Positions 6,818 to 15,454 are shown, counted from the first letter of the stretch. The stretch: 64,000 nucleotides of DNA from JBBRHQ01 sp963720735 (GCA_963720735.1 CAVRGL010000005.1:248001-312000); one strand, 5' to 3'. The notes: generated by a model not told the origin, from the sequence alone. Translations and numbers: made by a program.

Positions 6818-9052
6818 TCAGGAGGCCGGAGCCCCGGCGGCGATCGGCTCGGCGCGGGCCTCGCGGCCGACCTCGGCGACCGCCTCCAGCCTCACCGGGA
6901 TGCCGTTGAGGAAGGCCATCCCGGCGAGCCGCTCGAGGTCCTCGGGCTCCGAGGAGGCGAGCTGGTTGACGTTCGCTCCCCCGGCGGCGTTCGCCGTGCG
7001 CCAGCCGCCGTTGTGGCCCCAGCCGTGCGGGACGGCGACCGTGCCCGGGGCGACCTCGTCGGTGAGCCTCGCGCTCAGCTCGATCTCGCCGTGGGCCGAG
7101 CCGATCCGGCAGAGGGCGCCGTCCTCGACCCCGGACGCCGCCGCGTCGTCGGGGTGGATCCTCGCCGCGTGCTCGCGGCCGCCGCGCATCAGCAGCGGCG
7201 CGTTGTGCATCCAGGAGTTGTGCGAGCGCAGCTCTCGCAGGCCGATCAGCCTCAGCGGGAAGTCCGGGTCGGCTCCGTTGCTCGCCGCCAACCGCTCCGC
7301 CTCGGTGCGGATCTCGGCAACGTCGAGATGGACGCGGCGATCGTTGTGGCGGACCTTCTTGGCGAGGAGGCCGGCGCGCAGGTGCTCGTCGAGCACTATT
7401 CCGTGTGGGTTGCGGCGCAGCTTCGCGATGCCGAGGCCGCCCGGCCGCAACCCGAACAGGTCCCCCGCAGGCCCGATCCGCAGCAGCAGGTCGACGAGGC
7501 GTTCGGGCGAGAGCCGGAGCCCGGCGCGCCCCAGGGCGCGGGCCCAGCGGACGCTCGAAGGGATGATCCCGATCCGCTTCGAGATCTCCTCGATGATCTC
7601 CCACTCCTGCCTCGCCTCCCCGGCCGGCTCGACCACCGCGTCGGTCATCGTGATGTAGGGGGTGGTGAACAGCCCGAGGAAGGGCAGCGGGAAGTCCTCG
7701 CGCTCGTACATCGTCGTCGCCGGCAGGACGATGTCGGCGTGGCGCGCGGTGTCGCTGATGTAGAGGTCGATCGCCACGCAGAGGTCGAGCTGGCCGATCG
7801 CCGCCTCCAGCTCGGCGCCGTTCGGCACCGAGAGGACCGGGTTGCCGGCGGAGACGAAGAGCGCCCGGATCTGGCCCGGCCCGGGGGTGGTGATCTCCTT
7901 CGCCATCAGCGAAGCGGGCAGGCTGCCCAGCACCTCGGGGAGGTTGCCGACACGCGAGCGGACCTTGTCGTAGGTGGCCAGCCCGAGCCCGTGGGCGATG
8001 CCCTCGAAGTCGAGCGGCGGGTCCCCGAACATCGCGCCGCCCTCCCGGTCGAGGTTGCCGGTGACCACGTTCAGCGCGTCGAGCAGGAAGGAGACGAGGG
8101 TGCCGTTTCGGCCCAGGCAGGACCCGGTCCGCCCGTACACCGCGGCGCGCGGAGCGGCGGCCAGCTCGCGGGCCAGCTCGCGGGTGGCGTCGGCCGAGAT
8201 CCCGGTGCGCCCCTCGGTCTCCTCCGGGGTGTGCGGGGCGACCAGCCGGCGCATCCCCTCCGCTCCGAGCGCCTGGCGCTCGATCGCGGAGGTGTCCTCG
8301 AGGCCCTCCTCGAAGATCACGGCCAGCAGCGAGAGCAGCCACCAGGCATCGGAGTCCGGGGTGATCGCCAGGTGCTCGAAGGCGCGCGCCGTCTCCGAGC
8401 GCCGCGGATCGACGACCACCACCCGCCCGCCGCGCGCCGGGATCGCCTGCAACAGGTCCTTGACCCGGGGGGCGCTCATCACGCTGCCGTGCGAGACCAG
8501 CGGGTTGGCGCCGACGATCAGCAGCAGGTCGGTGCGGGCCAGGTCGGGGACCGGCACCTGGAAGGGGGAGCCGTAGAGCATCTGGCTGGCGGCGAAGCGG
8601 TTGCTGACGTCCTGGGAGGACGCCGAGTAGTAGTGGGGAGAGCCGAGCGCGTCGGTGAAGCCCTTCGACCACAGCGGGTGCGAGTAGGAGAACGCTCCGG
8701 GGTTCCCCATATACCAGCCGATCGAATCGCCGCCGTGACGGGCGCGGATCCGCTTCAGCCGCGTCGCGATCTCGGTCAGCGCCACCTCCCAGGAGACCCG
8801 CTCGAAATCACCCGAGGGGGTGCGGCGCAGCGGATGAAGGACCCGGTCGGGGTCGTTCTGCACATCGGTCATCGCGATTCCCTTGGGACAGGCGAAGCCG
8901 GCGGAGAGCGGGTTGTCCGGATCCGGGCGGAGCTTGGTGAGGCGGCCGTCCTCGACCGTGGCGAGCATCCCGCAAAGCGGCTCACAGACGCGGCAATAGG
9001 TGACCTTCTCGGTTCCCTCGCCCGGCATCGCTGACGATCGTACCGCGGGCAA
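6818..9052 (-). CDS. Molybdopterin (bis-MGD) oxidoreductase, formate-dehydrogenase-like, substrate unknown
   Basis: A 744-residue DMSO-reductase-family catalytic subunit. An N-terminal [4Fe-4S] motif has Cys at 20, 23, 27 and 55, followed by the bis-MGD domains (VGANPLVSHGS, VVDPRR, ADIVLPA) and a C-terminal MGD-binding domain with PHGWGHNGG. Where formate dehydrogenases have Cys or Sec (NCxRVC/UH), this protein reads SSQDVSNRFAAS (residues 145-156) with no Cys, so the Mo ligand is different, possibly Ser, or absent. It has no TAT leader or partner subunit nearby, suggesting a cytosolic single-subunit enzyme. It starts just downstream of modC, last in the mod operon. The reaction is unknown. 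Confidence 0.85.
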   Translation of the reverse strand: MPAVRSSAMPGEGTEKVTYCRVCEPLCGMLATVEDGRLTKLRPDPDNPLSAGFACPKGIAMTDVQNDPDRVLHPLRRTPSGDFERVSWEVALTEIATRLKRIRARHGGDSIGWYMGNPGAFSYSHPLWSKGFTDALGSPHYYSASSQDVSNRFAASQMLYGSPFQVPVPDLARTDLLLIVGANPLVSHGSVMSAPRVKDLLQAIPARGGRVVVVDPRRSETARAFEHLAITPDSDAWWLLSLLAVIFEEGLEDTSAIERQALGAEGMRRLVAPHTPEETEGRTGISADATRELARELAAAPRAAVYGRTGSCLGRNGTLVSFLLDALNVVTGNLDREGGAMFGDPPLDFEGIAHGLGLATYDKVRSRVGNLPEVLGSLPASLMAKEITTPGPGQIRALFVSAGNPVLSVPNGAELEAAIGQLDLCVAIDLYISDTARHADIVLPATTMYEREDFPLPFLGLFTTPYITMTDAVVEPAGEARQEWEIIEEISKRIGIIPSSVRWARALGRAGLRLSPERLVDLLLRIGPAGDLFGLRPGGLGIAKLRRNPHGIVLDEHLRAGLLAKKVRHNDRRVHLDVAEIRTEAERLAASNGADPDFPLRLIGLRELRSHNSWMHNAPLLMRGGREHAARIHPDDAAASGVEDGALCRIGSAHGEIELSARLTDEVAPGTVAVPHGWGHNGGWRTANAAGGANVNQLASSEPEDLERLAGMAFLNGIPVRLEAVAEVGREARAEPIAAGAPAS

Positions 9053-9058
9053 GGACGC

Positions 9059-10132
9059 TCAACCAGCGCCGACGACTCGGGTGGCGGTCGCCTTCCAGGC
9101 GGCGGTCACCGGCGATCCCGGCCGCAGGTCGAGCGCCGCGACCGAGCGAGCGGTCACCTCGGCGGTGAGTGCCTGCGGCAGCGCGATCCCGACCCGGACA
9201 CGATTGCCGACCTCGGTCAGCGATCGCACCTCGCCGCCGACCCGGTTCAGGGCCGAATCGCTGTGGGCCGCTCCGGGCGGTTCCAGGGAGATCTCCCAGG
9301 GGAAGACGCTGAGCGCGACCCGCCCGTCCGCGCCGTCGGTGGAGCGAACGGTCCCCCCTCCGTCGAGAGCGATCGCGGTGAGCCCGTCGGGGTCTGCCGA
9401 AGCGCTGCCGCGCAGGACGATCGCCCCGGTGAAGTCGGCGACGAAGGCGGATGCCGGCTCCGCGGAGACCGCTGCAGGGGTTCCCTCCTGGACCACCCTG
9501 CCACGGTCGAGAACGGCGATCCGCCCGCCGAGCAGCGCCGCCTCGTCGAAGGAGTGGGTGACGATCAGGATCGGGATCTCGAGACCGGCCAGGAGCGAGT
9601 CGAGCTCGCGCAGCGAGGCCGAGCGGCTGCTGGGGTCCAGCGCGGAGAGCGGCTCGTCGAGCAGGAGGACGGCGGGGCGGGGCGCCAGCGCCCGGGCCAG
9701 CGCCACCCGCTGCCGCTCGCCACCGGAGAGTGCACCCGGCTGCGCATCTGCGAGCTCGCCGCAGCCGAAGCGCTCGAGCAGCTCCACCGCCCGCCTGCGC
9801 CGATCGGCCCGCTCGGCGCCGCGGATCCCGAAGGCGACGTTGCGCCATGCGCTCATCCTGGGGAACAGCGCGTATTCCTGGAACAGGTAGCCGCAGCGGC
9901 GCTCCTCCGGCGCCAGGTCGACCCCGGCGCCGGTATCGAGCCAGACCTCCTGATCGAGGGAAACGCGACCATCGGCGGGCGGCAGCAGCCCGGCGATCAC
10001 CCTGAGCGCGGTGGTCTTGCCGGCGCCGGATGGCCCGACCAGGGCGAGGCGCTCCGCCCGGCCGACCGAGAGCTCGAGATCGAGGTCGAACCCCCGCAAC
10101 CCGAGCCGCATCGCAACAACGAGCCCGCTCAC
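9059..10132 (-). CDS. modC: Molybdate ABC transporter ATPase ModC
   Basis: ATP-hydrolysing subunit of the molybdate importer. Walker A is GPSGAGKTT (about residue 35), the ABC signature is LSGGERQRVALARAL, Walker B is VLLLDEPLSALD, and the H-loop is VTHSFDEA. The last 140 residues form a TOBE/MOP-type molybdate-sensing domain. I chose GTG 10132, which overlaps the modB stop as GTGA, over ATG 10111; the protein is then 357 residues. Order on the minus strand is regulator, modA, modB, modC, then the molybdo-oxidoreductase. Confidence 0.94.
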   Translation of the reverse strand: MSGLVVAMRLGLRGFDLDLELSVGRAERLALVGPSGAGKTTALRVIAGLLPPADGRVSLDQEVWLDTGAGVDLAPEERRCGYLFQEYALFPRMSAWRNVAFGIRGAERADRRRRAVELLERFGCGELADAQPGALSGGERQRVALARALAPRPAVLLLDEPLSALDPSSRSASLRELDSLLAGLEIPILIVTHSFDEAALLGGRIAVLDRGRVVQEGTPAAVSAEPASAFVADFTGAIVLRGSASADPDGLTAIALDGGGTVRSTDGADGRVALSVFPWEISLEPPGAAHSDSALNRVGGEVRSLTEVGNRVRVGIALPQALTAEVTARSVAALDLRPGSPVTAAWKATATRVVGAG

Positions 10133-10932
10133 AGACCGCGCCCCTCGAGTCCGCGGCTCCCCGAGATGAGCTTGACCGAGAGGAGGATCGCGCCGGCGAC
10201 GGCGATCAGCACGGCGGAGAGGGCCAGCGCCGAGGTGAAGTCGGTTCCGAAGCGGGCGAAGATCGCCAGCGGCGCCGTCTGCGTGACCCCCGGGAAGGAG
10301 CCGGCGAACATCAGAGTCGCCCCGAATTCGCCCAGGGCCCGCCCCCAGGCAAGGGCCGTCCCGGAGGCGAGCCCGGGTCGGGCGCTGGGCACGGCGACGG
10401 TGAGAAAGGTCCTGGCCGGGCCGGCGCCGAGGGTGCGCGAGGCCTCCAGCCAGGACGGATCGAGCGACTCGAAGGCGGCGATCGCCTGGCGCAGGTAGAA
10501 GGGGGCCGCGACGAAGGTCAGTGCCACGACCACACCGGCGGTTTGGAAGACCAGCTCGATCCCGGCATCGTCGATCGCCCCGCCGAGGATGCCGTTCGGC
10601 CCAAGCGCGGCGAGCAGGGCGATTCCGGCGACCGCCGGCGGCACCACCAGCGGCAGCTCGATCAGGGTGATCACCAGCGAACGGCCGCGGAACTGCCGGG
10701 TCCCCAGCAGGTAGGCGGCCGGGGTGCCGACGGCGATGATGATCGCCAGCGCCATCAGCGAGGTCCGCAGGCTGAGCCAGAGCGCCTCGCGGGCGGCCGG
10801 CTCGGAGAGGCTGTCGAGCAGCCGGCCCGGCCCGCTGTTGGTGAAGACCGCGACCAGCGGCAGGGTGAGGAAGGTGAGCGCCAGGGCGAGGGCGAGGACG
10901 GTCAGCGCCCTGAACCCGGCCCCGCGAGTCAC
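10129..10932 (-). CDS. modB: Molybdate ABC transporter permease ModB
   Basis: Membrane permease of the molybdate importer, 267 residues with about six transmembrane segments. The cytoplasmic EAA loop that contacts ModC is visible as GRALGEFGATLMFAGSFPG (about residues 200-218), preceded by the LEASRTLGAG block. It overlaps modA at its start and modC at its stop by four bases each, so translation is probably coupled. TOBE domains in both ModC and the upstream regulator suggest molybdate feedback. Confidence 0.95.
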   Translation of the reverse strand: MTRGAGFRALTVLALALALTFLTLPLVAVFTNSGPGRLLDSLSEPAAREALWLSLRTSLMALAIIIAVGTPAAYLLGTRQFRGRSLVITLIELPLVVPPAVAGIALLAALGPNGILGGAIDDAGIELVFQTAGVVVALTFVAAPFYLRQAIAAFESLDPSWLEASRTLGAGPARTFLTVAVPSARPGLASGTALAWGRALGEFGATLMFAGSFPGVTQTAPLAIFARFGTDFTSALALSAVLIAVAGAILLSVKLISGSRGLEGRGL

Positions 10933-11702
10933 GGTGGGGGCAGGAAGCCGGCCTCGCGCAGGTCGGTCGCGCCGGCCCCCGGGGCCAACAGGCCGGCGAC
11001 GAACTTCTTCGCCAGCGACGGGTTCGGGGAGTCCTTGACGATTGCGACGCCGTAGGCGACATCCGGTTGAAGCGACGCAGGGATCCTGAGCGTCTTCAGC
11101 TCCTTGCCCGCCGCCTTTGCGTCGGTGACATAGACGAAGCCGGCGTCCGCCGCCCCCTGTGTGAGCTTGCCGACCACCGCGGTGACCTCCGGTTCCTCGG
11201 AGACGACGTTGTCGAGGATCGCCTTGCGCTGTGCCGCCGGCAGCCGGTCGAGCACCTCGAGTGTGTAGGAGCCGACCGGGACCGTCTTGTCACCGATCAC
11301 GATCTTCGTGCCAGGCTTGGCAAGGTCATCGATCGAGGAGATCTCGCTGCCCGCGGGAACCGCGATTGTCAGCCGGTTCCCGGCGAAGACCCGGGGCTTC
11401 TCGACCAAACCCCGCTGATAGAGCCTTCGGGGGTATTCGGTATCGGCCGCGGCGTAGACGTCCGGGCGGGCGCCCTGCTCGATTTGCGCGGCGAGCGTGT
11501 CGGAACCCGCGAAGGACTGCTTGATGTCGTCGCCGGGGAACGACTTCGCATATGCCGTAAAGGCATCGTCGAGCGAGGATGCGGCCGAGACCACCAGCTT
11601 GCCGCCACCGCCGCCCGACCCCGTGCTGTCACCGCTGCCGCCGCAGCCGCCGAGCAGCGCGAGAAGCGCGACCGCGAGGGCCGCGAGCACCCACCGGCAC
11701 AC
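10929..11702 (-). CDS. modA: Molybdate-binding lipoprotein ModA
   Basis: Extracytoplasmic solute receptor of the molybdate importer, 257 residues. A short lipoprotein signal (ALLALLGGC) places the lipidated Cys at about residue 20, followed by a Gly/Ser-rich linker. LVVSAASSLDDAF is the typical ModA start of the mature domain, with the oxyanion-binding Ser residues, and FAGSDTLAAQIEQGARPDV follows. The start is GTG 11702, directly behind the regulator's stop. The C-terminal VAIVKDSPNPSLAKKFV block matches the family. Confidence 0.94.
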   Translation of the reverse strand: MCRWVLAALAVALLALLGGCGGSGDSTGSGGGGGKLVVSAASSLDDAFTAYAKSFPGDDIKQSFAGSDTLAAQIEQGARPDVYAAADTEYPRRLYQRGLVEKPRVFAGNRLTIAVPAGSEISSIDDLAKPGTKIVIGDKTVPVGSYTLEVLDRLPAAQRKAILDNVVSEEPEVTAVVGKLTQGAADAGFVYVTDAKAAGKELKTLRIPASLQPDVAYGVAIVKDSPNPSLAKKFVAGLLAPGAGATDLREAGFLPPP

Positions 11703-12101
11703 CTACGCTCCCCTCTCCACCATCACCGAGGTCGCCTTCACCGTCGCCGTCGCCTCGACCCCCTCGGCGAGGCCGAGCTCCTCGACCGCGTCGCGGGTGA
11801 TCGCCGCGGTGACCCGGTGCGGGCCGGCCTCGATCTCGACCAGGGCCATCACCCCGTCGACCTCGACCGAGCGGACCACCCCCGGGAAGCGGTTTCGCGC
11901 CGAGAACGAGTCGCCGGTGGAATGCCTCGCCGGCGCCGCGCTCAGCCGCTCGATCTCCGAGGCCGGGACCCGGCGGCGGTTGCTCTCGTCGCGGGTCGTG
12001 CGCAGCTTTCCGGAGCGGTCCCAGCGCCGCAGGGTGTCGGCGCTCACCCCCAGCGCCTTGGCCGCCTCGCCGATCGAGAGATCGCCCATCTGCCTAAGCA
12101 T
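11703..12101 (-). CDS. HTH-TOBE transcriptional regulator, probable molybdate-responsive repressor
   Basis: A 132-residue protein. The N-terminal MerR/excisionase-like helix-turn-helix is at about residues 8-45 (SIGEAAKALGVSADTLRRW), and the C-terminal half is a single TOBE/MOP domain ending in VKATSVMVERGA. TOBE domains bind molybdate or tungstate, so this is probably the sensor that controls the modABC genes it precedes. It differs from classical ModE, which has a LysR-type winged helix. Start candidates are ATG 12101 and ATG 12089. An inverted repeat overlaps the start region, suggesting autoregulation. Function is inferred from domains and position. Confidence 0.82.
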   Translation of the reverse strand: MLRQMGDLSIGEAAKALGVSADTLRRWDRSGKLRTTRDESNRRRVPASEIERLSAAPARHSTGDSFSARNRFPGVVRSVEVDGVMALVEIEAGPHRVTAAITRDAVEELGLAEGVEATATVKATSVMVERGA

Positions 12102-12111
12102 TACATAGGCA
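12091..12111 (-). promoter_or_regulatory. Inverted repeat at the start of the HTH-TOBE regulator (candidate operator)
   Basis: TGCCTA and TAGGCA arms (6 bp) are separated by 9 bases. Read on the minus strand, the spacer contains TGTAAT, which could serve as a -10 box for a near-leaderless transcript starting at ATG 12089. Repressor binding here would block the mod operon. This is a short repeat and could be chance; its position is what makes it interesting. Confidence 0.4.
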
Positions 12112-12193
12112 GAGATAGAAACGACCAGCGGCCGCGCTTTGCGGAAGAATGGGCTCATGGAGAGGGCGAACTGCGAGGGGAACGGAGGCGCCG

Positions 12194-12385
12194 GTGGCTG
12201 AGATCGAGGTCGAGGGCAAGGCGGGGACGAAGATCAAGATCAGGACCGCCGAGCAGGGAGGCGTCGTGCTTGCGATCTACACCGGGGAGGGAGAGGTCAG
12301 CGCTCCGGCGATCTGGCTCGAGACCGAGCAGGCCGTCGAGGAGCTGGCCGCGGCGATCAGGGACGCGCAGGGCAACTCGACCTAG
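12194..12385 (+). CDS. Small conserved-looking protein of unknown function
   Basis: A 63-residue protein read from GTG 12194, which has a GGAGG site six bases upstream. An in-frame upstream start at 12149 would only add an Arg-rich stretch. It is a compact mixed alpha/beta sequence (KIKIRTAEQGGVVLAIYTG, then a helical AVEELAAAIRDA) with no signal peptide or membrane segment. It lies alone between the divergent regulator and the convergent moaA. No family recognised. Confidence 0.6.
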   Translation: MAEIEVEGKAGTKIKIRTAEQGGVVLAIYTGEGEVSAPAIWLETEQAVEELAAAIRDAQGNST

Positions 12386-12400
12386 AGGTTGGCCCGCCGG

Positions 12401-13396
12401 TCAGCCGCCGATCGCGCTCATCGTCCGCGGCGGCTGGCGGAAGCCGGGCTCGCCGACGTGGTGCTTCAGCTCCTTGCGCCAGACGGCGTCGCGGATCAGC
12501 CGCTCGACCTCCGTGTCGGCGGCGCCCTCGCGCAGCGCTCCGCGCATGTCGGTCTCGTGCAGCGAGAAGAGACAGGTCCGCAGCTTGCCCTCGGCGGTCA
12601 GCCGGACGCGGTTGCAGTCGGCGCAGAAGGGCTCCGAGACCGGGTTGATGAAGCCGATCTCCCCGCGGCCGTCGCGGAAGCGGAAGACCCGCGCGGTCGC
12701 CGAGGGCTCGCGGGGCACCTCCTCCATCGGGTGGACGGCGTCGATCATCGCCCGCAGCTCCTCGCCGGTTAGGACCGAGTCCGGCGTCCAGGCGTGGTCG
12801 CCGTCGAGCGGCATGAACTCGATGAAGCGCACCTGGAACGAGGTCGAGCGCGCGAACTCGGCGAAGCGGATCGCCTCGGATTCGGTGAAGCCGCGCATCG
12901 CCACGGCGTTGACCTTGACCGGCCTGATCTGCGGGAAGGCGGCGATCGCGTCGAGTCCCCGCAGCACCTGGTCGAGCGAGTCGCGGCGGGTGATCTGGAA
13001 GAAGCGGTCGCGCGCCAGCGAGTCGATCGAGACGTTGACCCGCTGGATCCCGGCATCGACCAGCGCCGCCGCGTCGCGCTCCAGCAGGTAGCCGTTGGTG
13101 GTCAGGGAGAGATCGCGGATCCCGTCCACCCCGGCGAGCATCGCGACCAGGCGGGGGAAGTCGCGGCGCACCAGGGGCTCTCCCCCGGTCAGGCGCACCT
13201 CCTCGATCCCGATCGAGGTGAAGATTCGGACCAGGCGCTCGATCTCCTCGAAGCTGAGGATCTCGGAGCGCTCCAGCCAGGGCAGCCCGTCGGCGGGCAT
13301 GCAGTACTGGCAGCGGAAGTTGCAGCGGTCGGTGACCGACACCCGCAGGTCGGATATGCGACGCCCGTGGCCGTCTGTCAATGGTTCCGCGCTCAC
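12401..13396 (-). CDS. moaA: GTP 3',8-cyclase MoaA
   Basis: Radical-SAM enzyme that starts Moco synthesis from GTP together with MoaC. The N-terminal cluster motif is CNFRCQYC (Cys 25, 29 and 32). RLTGGEPLVR binds SAM. The second [4Fe-4S] site is made by CADCNRVRL and the later TCLF cysteine, near residues 263-281. The protein ends in the Gly-Gly tail (SAIGG) typical of MoaA. The 331-residue length is normal. It is separated from the main moa operon by the mod genes, and a strong hairpin lies about 40 bases upstream of its ATG. Confidence 0.96.
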   Translation of the reverse strand: MSAEPLTDGHGRRISDLRVSVTDRCNFRCQYCMPADGLPWLERSEILSFEEIERLVRIFTSIGIEEVRLTGGEPLVRRDFPRLVAMLAGVDGIRDLSLTTNGYLLERDAAALVDAGIQRVNVSIDSLARDRFFQITRRDSLDQVLRGLDAIAAFPQIRPVKVNAVAMRGFTESEAIRFAEFARSTSFQVRFIEFMPLDGDHAWTPDSVLTGEELRAMIDAVHPMEEVPREPSATARVFRFRDGRGEIGFINPVSEPFCADCNRVRLTAEGKLRTCLFSLHETDMRGALREGAADTEVERLIRDAVWRKELKHHVGEPGFRQPPRTMSAIGG

Positions 13397-13437
13397 CTAC
13401 ACACAATTCTGGCGCATCCGGTCACCTCACTCAGGAC

Positions 13438-13480
13438 GTGGGACCTTTGGAGCGCCTATATGGCGGCTGAAAGGTCCCAC
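13438..13480 (-). terminator. Strong hairpin between the antiporter and moaA (terminator or moaA leader)
   Basis: Perfect 11-bp arms GTGGGACCTTT and AAAGGTCCCAC enclose a 21-base loop with a second GCC/GGC stem, giving a 43-base hairpin. On the minus strand it lies 20 bases after the antiporter stop and 42 bases before the moaA start. There is no T-tract, so it may be a non-canonical terminator or a regulatory leader of moaA. The extended Moco-riboswitch fold was not recognised. Confidence 0.5.
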
Positions 13481-13500
13481 CCCCTCCCAACGTTGGGGAC

Positions 13501-14745
13501 TCAGCCTAGCTCGGCCGAGGCCGCTGCGGGCTCGGTGTCGACCTCGAGCAGCCCAAGCCGGTCCGCGAGCCGCGCCGCCGGGAGCGCCTGGAGAAGCAGT
13601 GTGAGGATGATCGCCAGGGCGACGACGCTGGCGTAGAGGTCGACGTGCGGTACGCCGAGGCCGGCCAATACGCCGACCAGCGCCGCCGGTACTACCCCGG
13701 TCTCTCGAGTCCAGCAGAGAAATGCGAGCTCCTGCTTGGTCCACTGGCCGCCCTTGTCGGGGACGACGCAGGCCAGCACGGTCAGCGGCCTGGCGATCAG
13801 CAGCAGCACCCCGACCACCGCCAGCGCGGGCAGCAGGTTCTGCCCGAGCTCGCCGAAGGGGATGTTGGCGCCGAGCACGACGAAGACGAAGAAGGTGACC
13901 AGGTCTGCCGTGTTGAAGGCGAACTGGCGCATGTCCCGCTCGTGCTCGGAGTGCATCGCCAGCCCCAGCTGCTCCATGTTGCCGACGATCAATCCGGCCA
14001 GGAACGAGCCCAGATAGCCGCTGCCGCCGGCGGAATCGAGCGAGAAATAGCTGATCGTGACGACCATCAGCACCGCAGCCGCCGCCGACTCGCGCCAGAT
14101 GCCCGTCCTGCGGCTGGAAATCGTCGCCGCGAGCAGAACCCCGGCGACGATCCCGATCACCGTACTGACCGCGAGGTTGCCGACGAAGTCAGCGGCAGGC
14201 GTGGCTATCGAGGAGTCGCCGCTGATCAGGACCCCGGCGAAGGCCAGCGCCAGGACCGCGCCGGTCGGATCGTTGAAGGCCGATTCGGCGACGACGGTCT
14301 GGGCGAGCTTCGGTCGCAGCCGCGAGCGGATGAACAGCGGGATCAGGATCGCAGGGTCGGTCGGCGAGAGCACCGCCCCCATCAGCAGAGCCGCCGACCA
14401 GGAAAGGCCAAAGGCGAAGTGAGCGGCGGCGCCGGTCACCAGCGCCGTCAGGATCACGCCCGGGATGACCAGCATGCCGAGTCCGACCCAGACCCGGCGC
14501 AGCACCGTCACCGAGAGGTTGAGGCCGCCGTAGAAGAGGATCAGCGAGACGCCGAGGGTGAAGATCAGCTGGGCGCCGATCGAGCGCAGCGGAACATCGA
14601 TCACGTCGAGCGCCGAGGGACCGAGCAGGGCGCCGACCGCGACCAGCAGGAGGATCTCGGGCACCCGCAGGAGGCTGGCCAGGAAGCGGGCGGCCAGCGC
14701 TCCGCTGAGCAGCAGGCTCAGCGTCAGCAGGACGTCCTGGGTCAC
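13501..14745 (-). CDS. CPA1-family sodium or potassium/proton antiporter
   Basis: A 414-residue integral membrane antiporter with about 12 hydrophobic segments. The ion-binding signatures of the CPA1/NhaP group are present: SPTDPAIL at about residues 127-134 and ESAFNDPTGA around 155-164. The C-terminus is short, with no cytosolic TrkA regulatory domain. The start overlaps the stop of the upstream sensor-like gene as ATGA, so the two are translationally coupled. Ion specificity cannot be decided from sequence. Confidence 0.9.
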   Translation of the reverse strand: MTQDVLLTLSLLLSGALAARFLASLLRVPEILLLVAVGALLGPSALDVIDVPLRSIGAQLIFTLGVSLILFYGGLNLSVTVLRRVWVGLGMLVIPGVILTALVTGAAAHFAFGLSWSAALLMGAVLSPTDPAILIPLFIRSRLRPKLAQTVVAESAFNDPTGAVLALAFAGVLISGDSSIATPAADFVGNLAVSTVIGIVAGVLLAATISSRRTGIWRESAAAAVLMVVTISYFSLDSAGGSGYLGSFLAGLIVGNMEQLGLAMHSEHERDMRQFAFNTADLVTFFVFVVLGANIPFGELGQNLLPALAVVGVLLLIARPLTVLACVVPDKGGQWTKQELAFLCWTRETGVVPAALVGVLAGLGVPHVDLYASVVALAIILTLLLQALPAARLADRLGLLEVDTEPAAASAELG

Positions 14746-15416
14746 GTCGACTCGGGGCTGTCCGCCACCTCGTCGCGGGCGCGGCGTTCCCCCTCAAGCG
14801 CCATCCGCGCAACGTCGTTGGCGGTGACCAGCAGCAGGACGATGACCAGCGCCGCGCCCAGCGCCACGGCGATCAGCCGCTTGCGGGCGGTGTCCCGGGC
14901 GTCGTCGGCCGCCTGGCGGGCCGCCTCCGCCCGCCGCGTCTCCAGCGAGGCGAGACGCTCGGCCGTCCCTGCCATCGCCTTGAAGCGAACGATCTCGGGA
15001 CCGAGGAAGATCCTCTTCGTCACCTCGGGCCGGCCCTGCTGCAGGCGCTTGAAGGCAACGCGGTCGAGCACCATGAACCCCCGAAACTCCCGATCGAGGC
15101 CGTCGAGGAGATCCTGCTCGGCGGGGTCGCTGAGCGAGTCCGCGGCGCGGCGGAGATCGCGCCGCAGGGTGGCGACCGAGCGCAGGAAGATCGGCCGGGA
15201 GCGGCCGCTGTCGTAGCCGTAGGCGGTCTGCCACCCGTTCATGTCGGTGACGGCGAACTTGATCTCCCGGGCGACCCGCTCGTCCGCCGCCCGCTCTCCG
15301 GCCTGGTCGAAGCGATCCCCCATCTCCGACATCCCGTGCAGCGCCACCGCCGTCGTCGCCAGCGGCCCGAGGATCGTCAGGACGATCGCCGCGTAGAGCT
15401 TCGCCCTGATGCTCAC
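14742..15416 (-). CDS. Membrane-anchored four-helix-bundle sensor without an output domain
   Basis: A 224-residue protein. One N-terminal transmembrane helix (about residues 8-28) is followed by about 150 residues of charged helices resembling the extracytoplasmic bundle of chemoreceptors and CHASE3-type kinases, then a second hydrophobic helix (about 178-200) and a short charged tail. No HAMP, kinase, cyclase or MCP signalling domain follows. It is translationally coupled to the CPA1 antiporter, so it could be a partner that senses extracellular conditions for it. No catalytic motif is visible. The family was not recognised with certainty. Confidence 0.7.
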   Translation of the reverse strand: MSIRAKLYAAIVLTILGPLATTAVALHGMSEMGDRFDQAGERAADERVAREIKFAVTDMNGWQTAYGYDSGRSRPIFLRSVATLRRDLRRAADSLSDPAEQDLLDGLDREFRGFMVLDRVAFKRLQQGRPEVTKRIFLGPEIVRFKAMAGTAERLASLETRRAEAARQAADDARDTARKRLIAVALGAALVIVLLLVTANDVARMALEGERRARDEVADSPEST

Positions 15417-15454
15417 GGCGCCAGCCCGCCCGCGGGTGCACCGCTGCGAATAGG

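Noticed and set aside
7013..9034. 673-codon plus-strand frame opposite the molybdo-oxidoreductase
   Set aside because: Antisense shadow; low complexity in Arg/Gly/Asp and no motif, against a full set of bis-MGD motifs on the minus strand.
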